64,000 nt of DNA from Neurospora tetrasperma FGSC 2508 (taxonomy: Eukaryota > Ascomycota > Sordariomycetes > Sordariales > Sordariaceae), in contig NW_009799101.1 in NCBI RefSeq assembly GCF_000213175.1, positions 2,188,797 through 2,252,796 of the forward strand, given 5' to 3'. Shown here piece after piece: positions 23,331 through 34,245 of this stretch. The position numbers and the translations under genes are program-made. How positions within the stretch are numbered: position 1 is the first letter of the stretch; every line of letters begins with the position of its first letter. The notes under the pieces are model-generated. The model was not told where the DNA came from. It saw only the letters and a program-made list of their open reading frames with translations, and ran no database searches.

Positions 23331-25365
23331 ATGGCTTCCCATTCTGCGACAACAGCTTCTTCGCTCACCTCTGCGGCTGCCAACCTGGGCGCAACCGAGG
23401 CCAAGGCGACCACGACACCCCGAACGCCCAAGAGAACGAAGCTTCATGGCAGGGCCTTCTACGAGAGCATCGGTAGTCCAAAGTACATCGTCGCTCCCAT
23501 GGTGGATCAGTCTGAGTTTGTGAGTTTGCGCCCTTGTGGACAATATGTAGTGGCAACAACGTAAATAAATAAAACAGAACAGCACAACTAACTGATTGCT
23601 TTCATGACAGGCCTGGCGCATGCTGACCCGATCGTTTCTCCCCGCCGATGAGCAACATAAGCTCCTTTGTTACACTCCCATGTTCCACGCCCGCCTGTTT
23701 ACCGAAGCGCCAAAATACCGTGACTCCCATTTCCAACCGATCCGCGGCCCTCTGACAGCCGACAGCCCACGCCCAGACTCGCCCGATTACGTTCCCTTCC
23801 TTGACGGCAACCCTGAGTTCGACCGTTCGCTATTCGTCCAATTTTGCGCTAACGATCCCGCCTACCTGCTCTCTGCCGCGAAGCTTGTGGCCCCTTACTG
23901 CGATGCCGTAGACCTCAACCTCGGCTGCCCGCAGGGTATCGCCAAGCGCGGCCAATACGGATCCTTTCTGCAAGAGAACCAGGAGCTCATTTTCGAGCTG
24001 ATCAACACGCTGCATAAGGAACTTGACATCCCGGTGACGGCCAAGATCCGCATTCTCGACACCAAGGAGGCGACCCTCAAATATGCTCAGAACGTGCTGC
24101 GCGCCGGCGCCAGCATTCTCACGGTACATGGCCGGCGGCGTGAGCAAAAGGGGCATCAGACGGGGCTCGCCGACTGGGAGTACATCCGCTACCTGCGAGA
24201 GAACCTGCCCAAGGAGACGGTCATCTTCGCCAACGGCAACATCTTGCAGCACGCGGACCTGGAGAAGTGCTTAGCGGCCACGGGCGCTGACGGCGTTATG
24301 AGCGCCGAGGGCAACCTCAGCGACCCAGGCCTCTTCGCCAGGCCGCCGGCCGTCGGCGAAGAAGGGAGGGAGTACTGGCGTAGCAAGGATGGCAGCCGCG
24401 GCGGCTGGCGCGTCGACGCTGTGCTGAGGAGATACCTGGATATCATCTACAAGTACGTGTTGGAGCAGAAGCCGCCAGTGAGGAGACCGCTGTTCATGCC
24501 GGGTGATGATGTTGCATGGCTTGAAGAAGCTTCCTCCACCTCCTTCGAAACAACACAAGCCAACGACGACAGTGAAGGACCAGCACGAAAGAAGCACAAG
24601 TCCGCCAACGGCAGCGCTTCAACCACCACCACCACCACCACCACCACCACCACCACCACCACCACCACCACCACCACCACCACCACCACCACCACTACCA
24701 CCGCCGCCTCCTCCTCCTCTCTAAACACCACCAACAACAGCAACAACCCCCACCTAGACAAAAAAGCTCTCCAAACCTCCCCCAACCTCGTCTCCATGCA
24801 ACCCCACTGCTTCCACCTCCTGCGGCACTTCGTGACCCACCACACCGACGTCCGCGACCTCCTCGCCCGCGCGCGGAACGGTTCTGAAATCGGCAAATAC
24901 GAAGCCATCCTGTCTCAAGTCGAGCGCAAGGTCGCCCAGGGACTTCTCGAGTACGAGCGCACCGGCGGCTCGTCATTCGACGTCGACGTCCTGGAAACTC
25001 TGTACCAGGAAACAGAAGACTCCAAAGATGACCCGGAAAGCTCGGCACAGGCGAGGAGGGAGAACAAGAGGCCTTGGTGGGTCGTCCAGCCAATTATTCG
25101 GCCGTTGCCCAAGGAAGCGTTGGCGAAGGGGGCGTTGCAGCTGAGTAAGAAGGAACTGAAAGCGCAGGCGGCAAAGAAGGCTGTTGCTGGTGGTGATGCG
25201 GAGGCTACGGTTGCTTCCGTTTTTGGGTCGAAGGAGAAGGAGGTGAAGAAGACGGCGTCTGAAGAGGCGCTGGTTCCTGTTCAGGGACAGAATGGCGGGG
25301 AGACAGCGGTGGAGTCGTTGGAGACTACTACGAATTATCCCAAGAGTGAGCTGGTTAGTGGGTGA
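23331..25365 (+). CDS. dus1: tRNA-dihydrouridine synthase, Dus1 type (positions 16/17)
   Basis: Two exons, 23,331-23,519 and 23,611-25,365, joined across a 91-bp intron (GTGAGT...ACAG, branch CTAAC), give about 647 residues. The junction restores the family block YIVAPMVDQSEFAWRML. Further landmarks are CYTPMFHARLF, the active-site loop NLGCPQGIAKRG with the proton-donating Cys near residue 169, TAKIRI, LTVHGRRREQKG and ANGNI. Dus1 uses FMN and NADPH to reduce uridines in the tRNA D-loop. Two oddities: residues after about 400 include 27 consecutive Thr (24,622-24,702), and the C-terminal third is low-complexity and lysine-rich, making it longer than yeast Dus1. ATG at 23,331 is the first in-frame ATG. 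An upstream in-frame GTG at 23,259 would add an arginine-rich presequence-like leader. Confidence 0.93.
23520..23610 (+). other. Intron of dus1
   Basis: Phase-0 intron of 91 bp with donor GTGAGT and acceptor CATGACAG. CTAAC about 20 bp before the acceptor is a fungal branch site. Without removal the reading frame ends after CGQYVVATT. Confidence 0.9.
24622..24702 (+). repeat. (ACC)n trinucleotide repeat inside dus1
   Basis: Twenty-seven consecutive Thr codons, almost pure ACC. It lies in an insertion between the catalytic domain and the C-terminal region and is likely length-polymorphic. Confidence 0.95.
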
Positions 25366-25818
25366 ATCTCTCTTCCTTCACCGGTCTGACCATGCATACA
25401 TTAACCGGGTGCTCTTGAAGGTGGTTGGGTTTGTATAGAGATGTTGGCATATTGTGATTGGAGCTCTGGTTTATAGATGTTAGAAGTAGCATTGTTAGAG
25501 AGTATCATACCCCTTATTTGAGTGCAAATACGGCCTCTTCCGGTCAACGTACCGCTCCAATCACTGTGATGTCATTGCATTATCAGAAAGCACCCATCAG
25601 CCCCCGAGTCCAACGGAATAAATCTCGATTTGGTTTTTAATTTTAGTCTTGCCCTGGTACAACGAGACTTGCCTGTCATTCTTTGTCCTTCTTTTCTTTT
25701 CACAACCAATGCTTCTGGTATCAATATACATTTCGTAGCCTCTTCTGAATTCCAAGTCAACATCTGTCACCCCCTTCTCTTCCTTCCCGTTAGTCCGTTA
25801 ATAATGGTAAAAGGGCTT
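25366..25818. terminator. Convergent 3' region between dus1 and cwc22
   Basis: The 453 bp between two converging stop codons hold the 3' UTRs of both genes. No ORF of interest or clear polyadenylation signal pair could be assigned. Confidence 0.5.
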
Positions 25819-28800
25819 CTAATCAACTCTTCCCCGCTTAGCAACTGGTGACCTGGACCTGTACCTGGACCTCGAACTCGATCTAGATCTTGACCTTGAG
25901 CTGCTATACGATCTCCTCCGCTTGTTGTTCCCAACCACCGGGCTTGGCGACCTGCTGACAACTCTCCTAGACCCTGTGGCGGCATCCGCTAGCGGTGGAG
26001 GTGACCGGGTTCGCGATCTCGAGTATGAGCGATCCCGCCGTCCTCCACGAGCGGGAGCCGGGCCAGCTCGGCCTGTATCTCTACCCGCCGGCCCGTTGCC
26101 TCTAATCGGTATCGGAGACCTTGATCGTGACCGACTGTAGCTCCCTCGGCGAAGACGCTGTTGGGGAGGGGGATGTGGCGAGCGACTTGCCGAGTAGGAA
26201 CCTTCTCTACGACGCTTGCCGGAAGCGGCGGCGGCTCTGTCATTGTTGCTAACGGGTGCTCGACCACGGGTGGGATAACCACGAGCAGGCGGGGGGGATG
26301 GCGAGCGCGAGTATGACCTGCTACGGCTACGGGTTCCCGAGCGACCGCGGCGGATGGGCGGCGCCGCCGGGGAGCGGGTACGAGAGCGCGAGCGCGAGGG
26401 TGAGCGGGAATACCGGTCGTAGCTACGCCTACGGCCGCGGGGTGGCGGGCTGGGAGACCGGGACTCCACCGCTCTTCGCCTTGGAGGAGACCGCGAAACG
26501 GATTTCGAGACGGAGCGGCTGTAGCTACGGCTACGACTCCTGCTCCGGCTTGGTGTCTGGCTGTAGGATCTGCCTCTGCCACGACGAGGAGGGGTGCGCG
26601 AGAGCGAGCGTCCGCGGGTGTCCTTCCGAGGCGTCAGGGAACGAGAGCGAGAACGGGATGAGTAAGAAGAATAGGAAGAGTAGCTGGACACGGACTCGGA
26701 ATCAGAATCCGCTGGAGGTGCTGGCAGGGCAGGTTTTGGCATGTTTGCTAGGAAGGTACGCATCTCGTCGGTAAGATAACCCATCTTGATGGATGTGAAG
26801 TAGTTGATAGAGAAGCGAATGTTACGCGGCTCATCATGAGGGAAGATGCCTTGCAGACTGGGCTGGAGAGTCTCTTCACTCATGCGAGCCTTCAACTTCG
26901 CAGAGCCAATATTCTCCTGGAGATCTTCAAACAGGATCTTGATAAAGATACGGCTGGCGGAGGTCGTTTCTTCCTCGTTTAGGTGGATAACCGAGAAAAC
27001 GTGCCAGCCAATGGCATCGGTAGCCAAAAGATGCCCAAAGAACCTAGCAATGTTGCGAAGCTTGTTGGTCTCGTATCGGTGAATCGTGGAGTAGTACTTG
27101 GCGAATGACTCCTCGAACAAGTCCATCCACATCCTGTTAAGACGGGCAAACCGCTCTCCTAGCAAGCCCATAAACTTCAAGTAGACCTTCTCCTGGGCGC
27201 ATGACTCGACAATCATCGACACCAACTCGGCCTCCTGGCCGGCAGGGAGCCGCAGCTTCATAAGCTTGTGCGCCGCTTCTTCGGGATCGGCACTCGACTG
27301 GATGCTGAGATAGATAGTCCTCCTGAGGTTGACGAGGTCCGCATTACTCTGGTCCTTGATCTCCAACGCCTTCTGTTCCTCGTCCTCCGATTCCGATCCG
27401 CTCTCCGACTCGTCGCCATCATCGTCATCTTCGTCGTCGTCGCTAGCCTCACCCAAGATCTCCGCCTTCAACTTCTTGTATTCCTCCTCGTTCTCCTCCC
27501 AGTTGGGATCCATCTTGAACACATTGAGTCCATCTTGCGGGTCAATTTCGTCGTCAAGCCCAATCCGGTGTGTGATTTGATCCTCTTCTTCGACGAGATC
27601 CAATTCCTCCTTGATAACCGGGTTGTCCTTGTACTTGTCCTTGCGCACCTGGAAAAGCACCTCGATCATGTACTGCGTACGACGGTCGATATCGGCCTCG
27701 TGAAGAATGTTGCGGAACTGGTCGAAAACGGCATGGGCGATGGCCGGGGACATCTCCTCCAAAAACAAGCCGACTTCCCTCATGAGGCCGACAGCGATTT
27801 CGACGCTGTCATCCGTGGGCTTGGCGAGCAGCAGCAGCAGAATCTGGGCGGCAATCATCTCGTGGACAACCTGGTTGTTGACGAGATGGGCTATGAACAT
27901 GGTCGACGAGAGGCAAACCGCCTTGTCGTTTCTCTTGAAGGCCTTGCGGAAACGCAGGATGAGCCTCTTGACAAGTAGTTCGCCCACCTGGGGCAGCTTG
28001 GTGTTGCAAATCGCAGCCAAGCAAGCATAAATGGGGGTGAAGGGCAAACTGGCATGTTGGGCCTTCAGCAGGCTCTGGCAAAACAGACCGCGGCCACGGA
28101 TGAGGTTCTCGCCAAAGAGTTCGGGGACCACAAACTTGATGTTGGCAGTGTTGACCTTGTTGACCAGACCGTTGATAGACTTCTTCAGTGCCTCCCAAGC
28201 CATACGCTGGTATTCCCTGGTCTTCTTGTCGGTGATAGCAGCCTGGAGGGCACGTAGCCTGTGCGGGGGTAGGTACACACCCTGACTGCGTAGGTTCAAG
28301 AGCTTCTGGTACTCTGCTCTGGCGTCGGCAAGCTTTTCCTCCTCGGTCTTGACGGCCACAGGGGGTGGCGTCGGGGTGCGCTCCTTCCTTACCGGTCTAT
28401 AGTCGCCACCGGCATCGCGATGGCGCGGAGGAGGGGGTTGTCCTCTCGGCGGAGGAGAACGGGAATGACGGCGTGGTGGCGGCGAGCGTGCCCGAGGGGA
28501 AGATGAGCGATCATCACGGCGTGCTGGTGAGCCCTCTCTCGGAGATGGCGAGCGGACAGAGCGTCGGGAAGGCGATTGGCTGCGAGGTGTAGGCGAACGG
28601 GATCGTGGGTGTGAGGGCGGCTGATCTCTTGGTGAGAGAGAGCGATCCCGGCGAGGAGATGGCGAAGGTGTGCGTTCGCCTGGTGATCGATACGGCAACG
28701 GGTCGCGGGGAGGAGGTGAGGGTGTACGTTCACCAGGGGACCGAGAGCCGTCTTCGTCCCGGGGCGAAGGTGACTGGGTCCTCGGGGAAGGGGATCGGGT

Positions 28801-28848
28801 CGCGTCGTGAGGATGGCTACGCGACGGAGACATGTCTGCCGAAGCCAT
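25819..28848 (-). CDS. cwc22: Pre-mRNA-splicing factor Cwc22 (MIF4G/MA3, RS-rich)
   Basis: A single uninterrupted frame of 1009 residues from ATG at 28,848. Residues 1-165 are Arg/Ser/Pro dipeptide-rich. About 205-402 form the MIF4G HEAT domain (starting REYQRMAWEALKKSINGLVNK). An acidic linker (DDDEDDDDGDESESG, near 470-495) follows. About 506-622 form the MA3 domain (LRRTIYLSIQSSADPEEAAHKL). The last 290 residues are an RS domain with many SRSRS blocks. Cwc22 joins the spliceosome before the first catalytic step and, in animals, delivers eIF4A3 for exon-junction complex assembly. The core order matches the family; the RS tails make this copy much longer than the yeast protein and closer to the animal architecture. 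It diverges from the dpm2 gene across a shared 649-bp intergenic region. Confidence 0.95.
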   Translation of the reverse strand: MASADMSPSRSHPHDATRSPSPRTQSPSPRDEDGSRSPGERTPSPPPRDPLPYRSPGERTPSPSPRRDRSLSPRDQPPSHPRSRSPTPRSQSPSRRSVRSPSPREGSPARRDDRSSSPRARSPPPRRHSRSPPPRGQPPPPRHRDAGGDYRPVRKERTPTPPPVAVKTEEEKLADARAEYQKLLNLRSQGVYLPPHRLRALQAAITDKKTREYQRMAWEALKKSINGLVNKVNTANIKFVVPELFGENLIRGRGLFCQSLLKAQHASLPFTPIYACLAAICNTKLPQVGELLVKRLILRFRKAFKRNDKAVCLSSTMFIAHLVNNQVVHEMIAAQILLLLLAKPTDDSVEIAVGLMREVGLFLEEMSPAIAHAVFDQFRNILHEADIDRRTQYMIEVLFQVRKDKYKDNPVIKEELDLVEEEDQITHRIGLDDEIDPQDGLNVFKMDPNWEENEEEYKKLKAEILGEASDDDEDDDDGDESESGSESEDEEQKALEIKDQSNADLVNLRRTIYLSIQSSADPEEAAHKLMKLRLPAGQEAELVSMIVESCAQEKVYLKFMGLLGERFARLNRMWMDLFEESFAKYYSTIHRYETNKLRNIARFFGHLLATDAIGWHVFSVIHLNEEETTSASRIFIKILFEDLQENIGSAKLKARMSEETLQPSLQGIFPHDEPRNIRFSINYFTSIKMGYLTDEMRTFLANMPKPALPAPPADSDSESVSSYSSYSSYSSRSRSRSLTPRKDTRGRSLSRTPPRRGRGRSYSQTPSRSRSRSRSYSRSVSKSVSRSPPRRRAVESRSPSPPPRGRRRSYDRYSRSPSRSRSRTRSPAAPPIRRGRSGTRSRSRSYSRSPSPPPARGYPTRGRAPVSNNDRAAAASGKRRREGSYSASRSPHPPPQQRLRRGSYSRSRSRSPIPIRGNGPAGRDTGRAGPAPARGGRRDRSYSRSRTRSPPPLADAATGSRRVVSRSPSPVVGNNKRRRSYSSSRSRSRSSSRSRYRSRSPVAKRGRVD

Positions 28849-29497
28849 CGTGAAGAATTATCCTTGTCTCTGTTTTCTTTGGTCCAAAACAAGTATTCGG
28901 TGTGCTGAGAACTGACTGTGTCGTCTCGAGGTCTCGTCAAGGAAGTGATTCAAGATGTAAAAGAAAAGAGGAAATCACCAACTGCTGGCCACTAGAATAC
29001 TGGTGCCTCGCGCAAGTTGCTTACGACAAGGCAAGGCAAGGCAAGGCAACTGCCGGGACCGTGAGAGGTGACGGGAGTGGCCGCAACCAAAACTTCCTTG
29101 AAGGCTGGTGTGGAGTTTACAGAAGTAGCAAGTGGAGCTGTTCCCTTCCTTCTGAAAAGCAAAGCTATCGACACGGTCCACTAACGTCAGCGAGCCGCTT
29201 GTGCTCAACGCGCCACCCCTGAAACAGTGACGCTACGGTTCGCAAATGGCAGCTGGACTCCGCTTTCCGTAAGTGGCCAGGTCGCTGTTAGTGCTGGTGG
29301 TGTTCGGTGTTCTCAATCCCCGTGGGTCAAAGGTGCCAGTCACCTGCAGCAACGGCAACATCAGCATCAACTCACCACCACGCGGGAGCGATACCTCTAC
29401 TTTACTTTTTTTTTCTTCTTCTCTCGTTCAAACAACGAAACCACCTTCACCAACTACCACGTCACTCATTTAACCAACCCTTTCGATCAAATCGACA
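28849..29497. promoter_or_regulatory. Shared divergent promoter region, cwc22 / dpm2
   Basis: 649 bp between the two start codons, each gene reading outward. It contains a pentanucleotide repeat (four AAGGC units near 29,029-29,048) and a T-rich run with pyrimidine tract (29,400-29,430) just before the dpm2 start, a common fungal initiator context. No TATA box is evident. Confidence 0.55.
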
Positions 29498-29991
29498 ATG
29501 GTGTGTTTCCAATCGCTAGCTGCCCGAACCCCGAAGCCGCCATCATGACAAGACGGAAACCGAAGGATTGAACACTCGGCTAACCCCTAATCCCTAAACC
29601 ACCACAGCTCGACAAACTCGTAGGCCTCGCCATGCTCGTGGCCGCCACCTTCGTCTTCCTCTATTATACCATCTGGACTCTGTTGATGGTGCGTTCAAAC
29701 ACCCCCCGAAAGCCCACCAAAACCCCAGGATGCCCCAGGATCCAGCCATCTTCCTATTCCTTCTTGAAAGAAAAAAAAAACTAACAAACCACCAATCTCC
29801 AGCCCTTCGTCGACTCCGACCACCCCTTGCAAAACGTTTTCCCCCCTCGCGAATGGGCCATTCGCATCCCCGTGATCCTCATTCTGCTTGGCGCATCCGT
29901 TGTCGGCTCCTTTTTGAGCATGGTGATGATCAAGAGCAACAGGAAGAAGGCAGCCAAGGCTAAGGCCGCGGCGGCCAAAAAGAAGGCGTAA
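29498..29991 (+). CDS. dpm2: Dolichol-phosphate mannose synthase regulatory subunit Dpm2
   Basis: Three exons: 29,498-29,500 (only the ATG), 29,608-29,688 and 29,803-29,991, giving 90 residues. Introns are 107 and 114 bp with ends GTGTGT/ACAG and GTGCGT/CCAG. The protein reads LDKLVGLAMLVAATFVFLYY, then TIWTLLMPFVDSDHPLQ, FPPREWAIRIPV and a second hydrophobic span GASVVGSFLSMVMI, ending in a Lys/Ala tail. Two membrane helices (about 5-27 and 45-67) joined by a PF-DS-H loop, and about 85-90 residues, are the hallmarks of DPM2. It stabilises and stimulates the DPM1 catalytic subunit in the ER membrane, supplying mannose for N-glycans, O-mannose and GPI anchors. The start codon forming a whole coding exon makes this gene easy to miss. 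Confidence 0.92.
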
Positions 29992-30743
29992 AACCTAGGC
30001 TCTTCTTGCCCGGCCTCTATGACAGGCGCATCGCGGTTGGCATTGGGGCTGGAGACATCGAGGACGATCAGTTGGTTTAGGTGCAAAGATATGTATATAC
30101 TAGCGAGACTAGGTGAATACAGAAATCTGAAAAGGGGAAGAATTGAACGGCACCGAGATCAGTCAGCGTGTGGGATCAGGGTACTATCTCCGGCGACTTG
30201 GGTGTTTATTGGATGTTCTCCGTATACATAAGTACCACGGGAATTTGATAAGTCCGTAAACTCTCCTTCCCGCGCATATTTAGATTAGGTTGCTAGGAGG
30301 AGCAGTCTCGAATCATCAAACTCTATTGCGCACTATCACATGCTCTCATCAGGGATCGAACATATTTGCAAAGTTGTTCGTCTATTATTTGCTTGTCTCG
30401 CTTTACTGGTTTCCGTATATGCTAATTACTCAAGTAGCAACCCAATATTTGCCCAGTGTCCCCTATCAAAGTTGCATGCTCACAGCACAACCATCTCCAA
30501 CAAAGCTAGTACCCAAACTCCATCCTAGCTCCAGCAAGAGGTGGACTCAAAAGCAGAGCCACTAATGGCAAATGCGAATAAGCCATGGTTGATCATTATA
30601 ATCCAAAGTTTTTGCTTTGATTTGTTTGTGATTGTAGATCTCACCACCGTCAAAACAGCCAAGCAGATCCTTAAACGAAGTCAAACAAGCAAGCACACAC
30701 TGCGCCGGTGGGGAAAAAAAAGGACGGCTGTTCCTGGCTTTGC
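29992..30743. terminator. Convergent 3' region between dpm2 and the BCAS3-like gene
   Basis: 752 bp between converging stops. No supported gene; several AT-rich words (CGTATACATA near 30,220, TTCGTCTATTATTTG near 30,378) could be polyadenylation context. Short ORFs here lack any family resemblance. Confidence 0.5.
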
Positions 30744-33700
30744 TCAAACTCGCTGGTCGGCAAAATCGAGCACCTCACAATCATCCTCAAAGAACCCATC
30801 ATGATCCTGGGCGGTCAAGCGGGAAACTCCACGCTTCCGACGAGTTGTGACAACAACCTGGTCAGTGTCCCCGTTCCGTTCAAGGACTCGTTCCATCGCA
30901 GAAGGAGGAAGAGCCCTCAGGTCGTCGTTGAACAGGAAATCGTCATCTCCCAGCTGATGCAGCCCCAAATCCAGCTTTCTTCCTTGGATATTGCCGCCAA
31001 AAGCCCATGCCTGAGAGGCTCCTGGCTTTAAATTGTCGTATTCGCGCAGTGAGAATCGCGGGTCCTTCTGCTTTCTCTGACTGGGTTCAATCACCGAGTC
31101 GTCAAGGGACGCCGCACCCATGCGCTCTGAAAGCTGTGCTGCGTCCGACCCGTCTTCAACCTCGTATAGGGCAACACGCCGGTCAGTGTGAAAAGGTTGA
31201 TACGGCGCGCTAGACTCTATCTCCGCCTGTGGAATTGATGACCGGATGGCAAGGTTGGTCATCTTTGTTTTAGCTCGATATCGATCGAGGACCAACGTCT
31301 CATTGCCCGTATCGAGGCCCCTCTCCGTGAACTCGTAGTACTCTTCCTGGTCGACGAAAGCCTTCGCGCGGGCTGCCAACGAGAGGTCCGGCATCAAAGG
31401 AACCTTCACATCCTTATATCTTGAAAGTCGTGGAGCTCGTCGCTCGCCTCCGGATGTTCTTCGGTTCGTAACCACAAACGAGCGAACGAGACCATTGCCC
31501 AGAACATAAAGCAAGTGGCCCCTCTTACCCGTCACCCACGTCACGCATGACGTCCCTGGAGCGGAGTTGCTGTTCGGTAGAGATACTCGGTTTTCGCCTG
31601 TGTGCCTCAGCTGGCTAATGGCATGTCCAGTTTTGCCGAGAGAATGACTGATGCTCGCAGCGATAACCTTTCCACCGTGTGTTGCATAATCGCCAATTCC
31701 AGACCCTACAAGCTGTCCGTTGCTACTAGTTCTGCGTGGTCGGCTGATGAGTGGCCGGGCGACTTCACGGACCGAGCTCAGGGCGTTGGAAGCAATCGCA
31801 ACCGCAGAAGTTCCCTCCGAGGCCGAGTTTGTTGCCTCACTCGGCCTGATCCGGCGACGTGGAGGAGGCCACGAGAAGGCGCTTACCGGTAGATCCAGGA
31901 TATGAACGGTTCCACGCTCCGTGACCATGGCTATGCGCTCACCATTCGGCTTAGTCCAGGCCACATCAACAATGCGGGTCACTGTCATACGGGAGAACTG
32001 GGCGACCTGGCGCACTCTCGGGCCTCCCGTGACAGACAAGCCGGCACCCTGCAAGGGCGACGATTTGGTGTACTGTAAACGCATCAAATCCCAAACGGTC
32101 TGGACATCTCCCTTGCAGCTGGCAGTGAAGAGAGATAGGCCAGACGGAGAGAAAGACAAGAAACTGCAACCTTGGGGAATGTGGAAGCTGGTAACCGGAT
32201 GGATAGTGGCCGATGAGGACAAGGTCTCTGAATCCACAATCGAAATCATGTTCGGATCCTTCGCAATTGGCGGAGTGATGGCACCATGTGTCGGAGGAAA
32301 CTGGGAAGGGTCTGGCTGGGCAGAACCTCCCCAGCTTTGAGGAGCGAGAACAGGAGACCGGCTGGTCGGGTTTGCTTGCGGATTCCAGTAGCTGTTCCAA
32401 GCCTGCCAACCTTGTTTGCCAACCCATTTGGCACCTTGGATAAGCTCCTGGGTCGCATCTCGCACAATCTTGTTCACAACACTGTCACCCAACGGAAGAT
32501 CGATTTCAGAAGAAACGGGTGGCAGCTGACCAGGCGTCAACGAAGACAAATTCGGGGCCCGACCGTAAATTGGAACCGGGACGGTCGCTCGAAGACTTAT
32601 CTGCGAAGACGGCGTAGCCGGGCAGTAAGCGATCCATTTGCCTCTGACGCTCAGAATTGCAATCTGAGGCCGTGGGCGAGGCGGCACTGGAGTGTAATTC
32701 CGGTCCATGTCCTGCGATCCATCGCTGCCTCTCGGAGTCTGCTGGAGTGTTGTCCAAAGTTTTCCATGACAAACGAAACGCGGGGCCAATTCATCCGCTA
32801 CCACCTGCTGATACACCCAGCATTCGCCGGTGATTCCAGATGATACGACAACACTTCCGCCATCTGCGTGAATGTGGAAAGCACCCGACGGAAGAGGCGC
32901 TTGGAAGATCGGGCTGAGGACTGAAGTCTTCAATGGGATCTTCGGTGCCTCAAGTAGAATGTCAACTAGCTTGTTGGTCTTGAGCGAGTAGACCTCGACG
33001 GTCGTCTGGTAACACTCTATGAAACCAGGTACCGCCCTATCACCGGGCGTATCCTTAGGAGCGTCAAGTGGGACGTTAGCCATGGCCTCGGACCTTTCCT
33101 CAGACACGGCATCATAGTCGCCTTCGGTTTTCGGAGCCGAGGTAGAAGCCGACTGGATAGGGGGAATATCTGGACCATGGACAACAACTGCGATCAGCGG
33201 GAATACGTCCGCTTGCGCAGCCGTCCAAGGAAGAACCTTGGCGTGATATACGCCTCCACGCAATCCCTTCAAACTCGCCAAGGGTTCCAAGCGACCTCCC
33301 TTTGTAAGCTTGTGAACTTCCAAACCGCCCTCGTATCCAGCCAAGACGACCTTGTCATTCCTCATAACATTATCCAAAGATGGAGAGGTAATGATATCAT
33401 ACCCAAAATAGTAGCCTCGTTCGCCCGCCTTGATGCCATCGTGGCGATGGGTGTCTAGGTTAAAGTCGGGTGCACCGTAAAAGTGAGGTTGCGGTTGGTG
33501 AGGCAGCGGTGGATTTCCAGCACGCGCAAAGTGCGAATGCATCGAGCTTCTCCTAGATGCTGGCTCGCCTAAATGTCCGTGAAGCTCCGCAGGGGATCTA
33601 GCCATGTGGAAACTCATCGGCCGGCGGCCCGCAGTTGGAGGTGATACGGAAGCTGCATAGAGATTGCTGGGAGGCCTGGGAGAAGACCAGCCAGAGGACA

Positions 33701-34245
33701 TCCCGCGTGTGTCGTCGAATGATGAAGGAGTATACGACGAGGGAGCAGTAGGAGGCGACTCGCCCGCCAAACTAATAAGATTCCCGGGCGAGCCTGCCAT
33801 AGTTGGCAGGTTCTTTATCCATTCCCTAGCGTTCGGCGAGGGGCTTGTTGCAAACGAAGCCGTGGAGACAGCGTCGAGATAAGGGGAAGTGATTCGATCA
33901 CGGGGCGAGGGTGCAAAAGGCATGCTATCGGGAACCGACACTGCCGGTATCGGGGTAGCGGTCGGCGACGGGCTGGACGAGGCGTCTTTAGCGTCAGTCG
34001 TGTTTCTAATAGGGTAACTGATGATTAGATTGAACAGTTTAAGTGGTGACGGGCACTCGAGCACAGAGGATCATCCGTTGAACAGGAGGGGAACCCACGA
34101 GAACTTGGCGCCCTGTTTCGTCACCGCTGCGACCACTCCGCCACTGTCCTTGCCATTCTTCCGGTCTTTCTTAGAGGCTATCAAGGCCTTACGTTAGAAC
34201 AGAAAGTCACGGAGATTGTTTTAAGGAGCACAACAAACCTGGCAT
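30744..34245 (-). CDS. WD40-type beta-propeller protein, BCAS3-like
   Basis: The main exon is open from about 34,017 to 30,744 (about 1,090 residues). The N-terminal 200 residues are Ser/Pro-rich and probably disordered. Propeller-like strands follow (DKVVLAGYEGGLEVHKL, TTVEVYSLKTNKLVDIL, GSVVVSSGITGECWVYQ, SFLSFSPSGLSLFTASCKGD followed by VWDLMR, and RIAMVTERGTVHILDL), then an acidic C-terminal tail. This order resembles BCAS3-domain proteins, which bind phosphoinositides at autophagic membranes in animals and plants. The true start is probably ATG at 34,245, with a first coding exon of 7 nt and a 61-bp intron (34,238-34,178; branch CTAAC, acceptor GATAG), giving MPASKKDRKNGKDSGG. An in-frame TGA at 34,073-34,071 must be spliced out; a 66-bp intron 34,083-34,018 would keep frame but its donor is weak. 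The family call is moderate; the 5' end is uncertain. Confidence 0.7.

Noticed and set aside
24447-24908. Minus-strand frame with poly-Val and plus-strand frame with poly-Pro
   Set aside because: Both are shadows of the ACC repeat within the Dus1 coding sequence.
27268-27978. 236-codon plus-strand frame opposite cwc22
   Set aside because: Antisense shadow of the MIF4G/MA3 coding region; no independent start context or domain.
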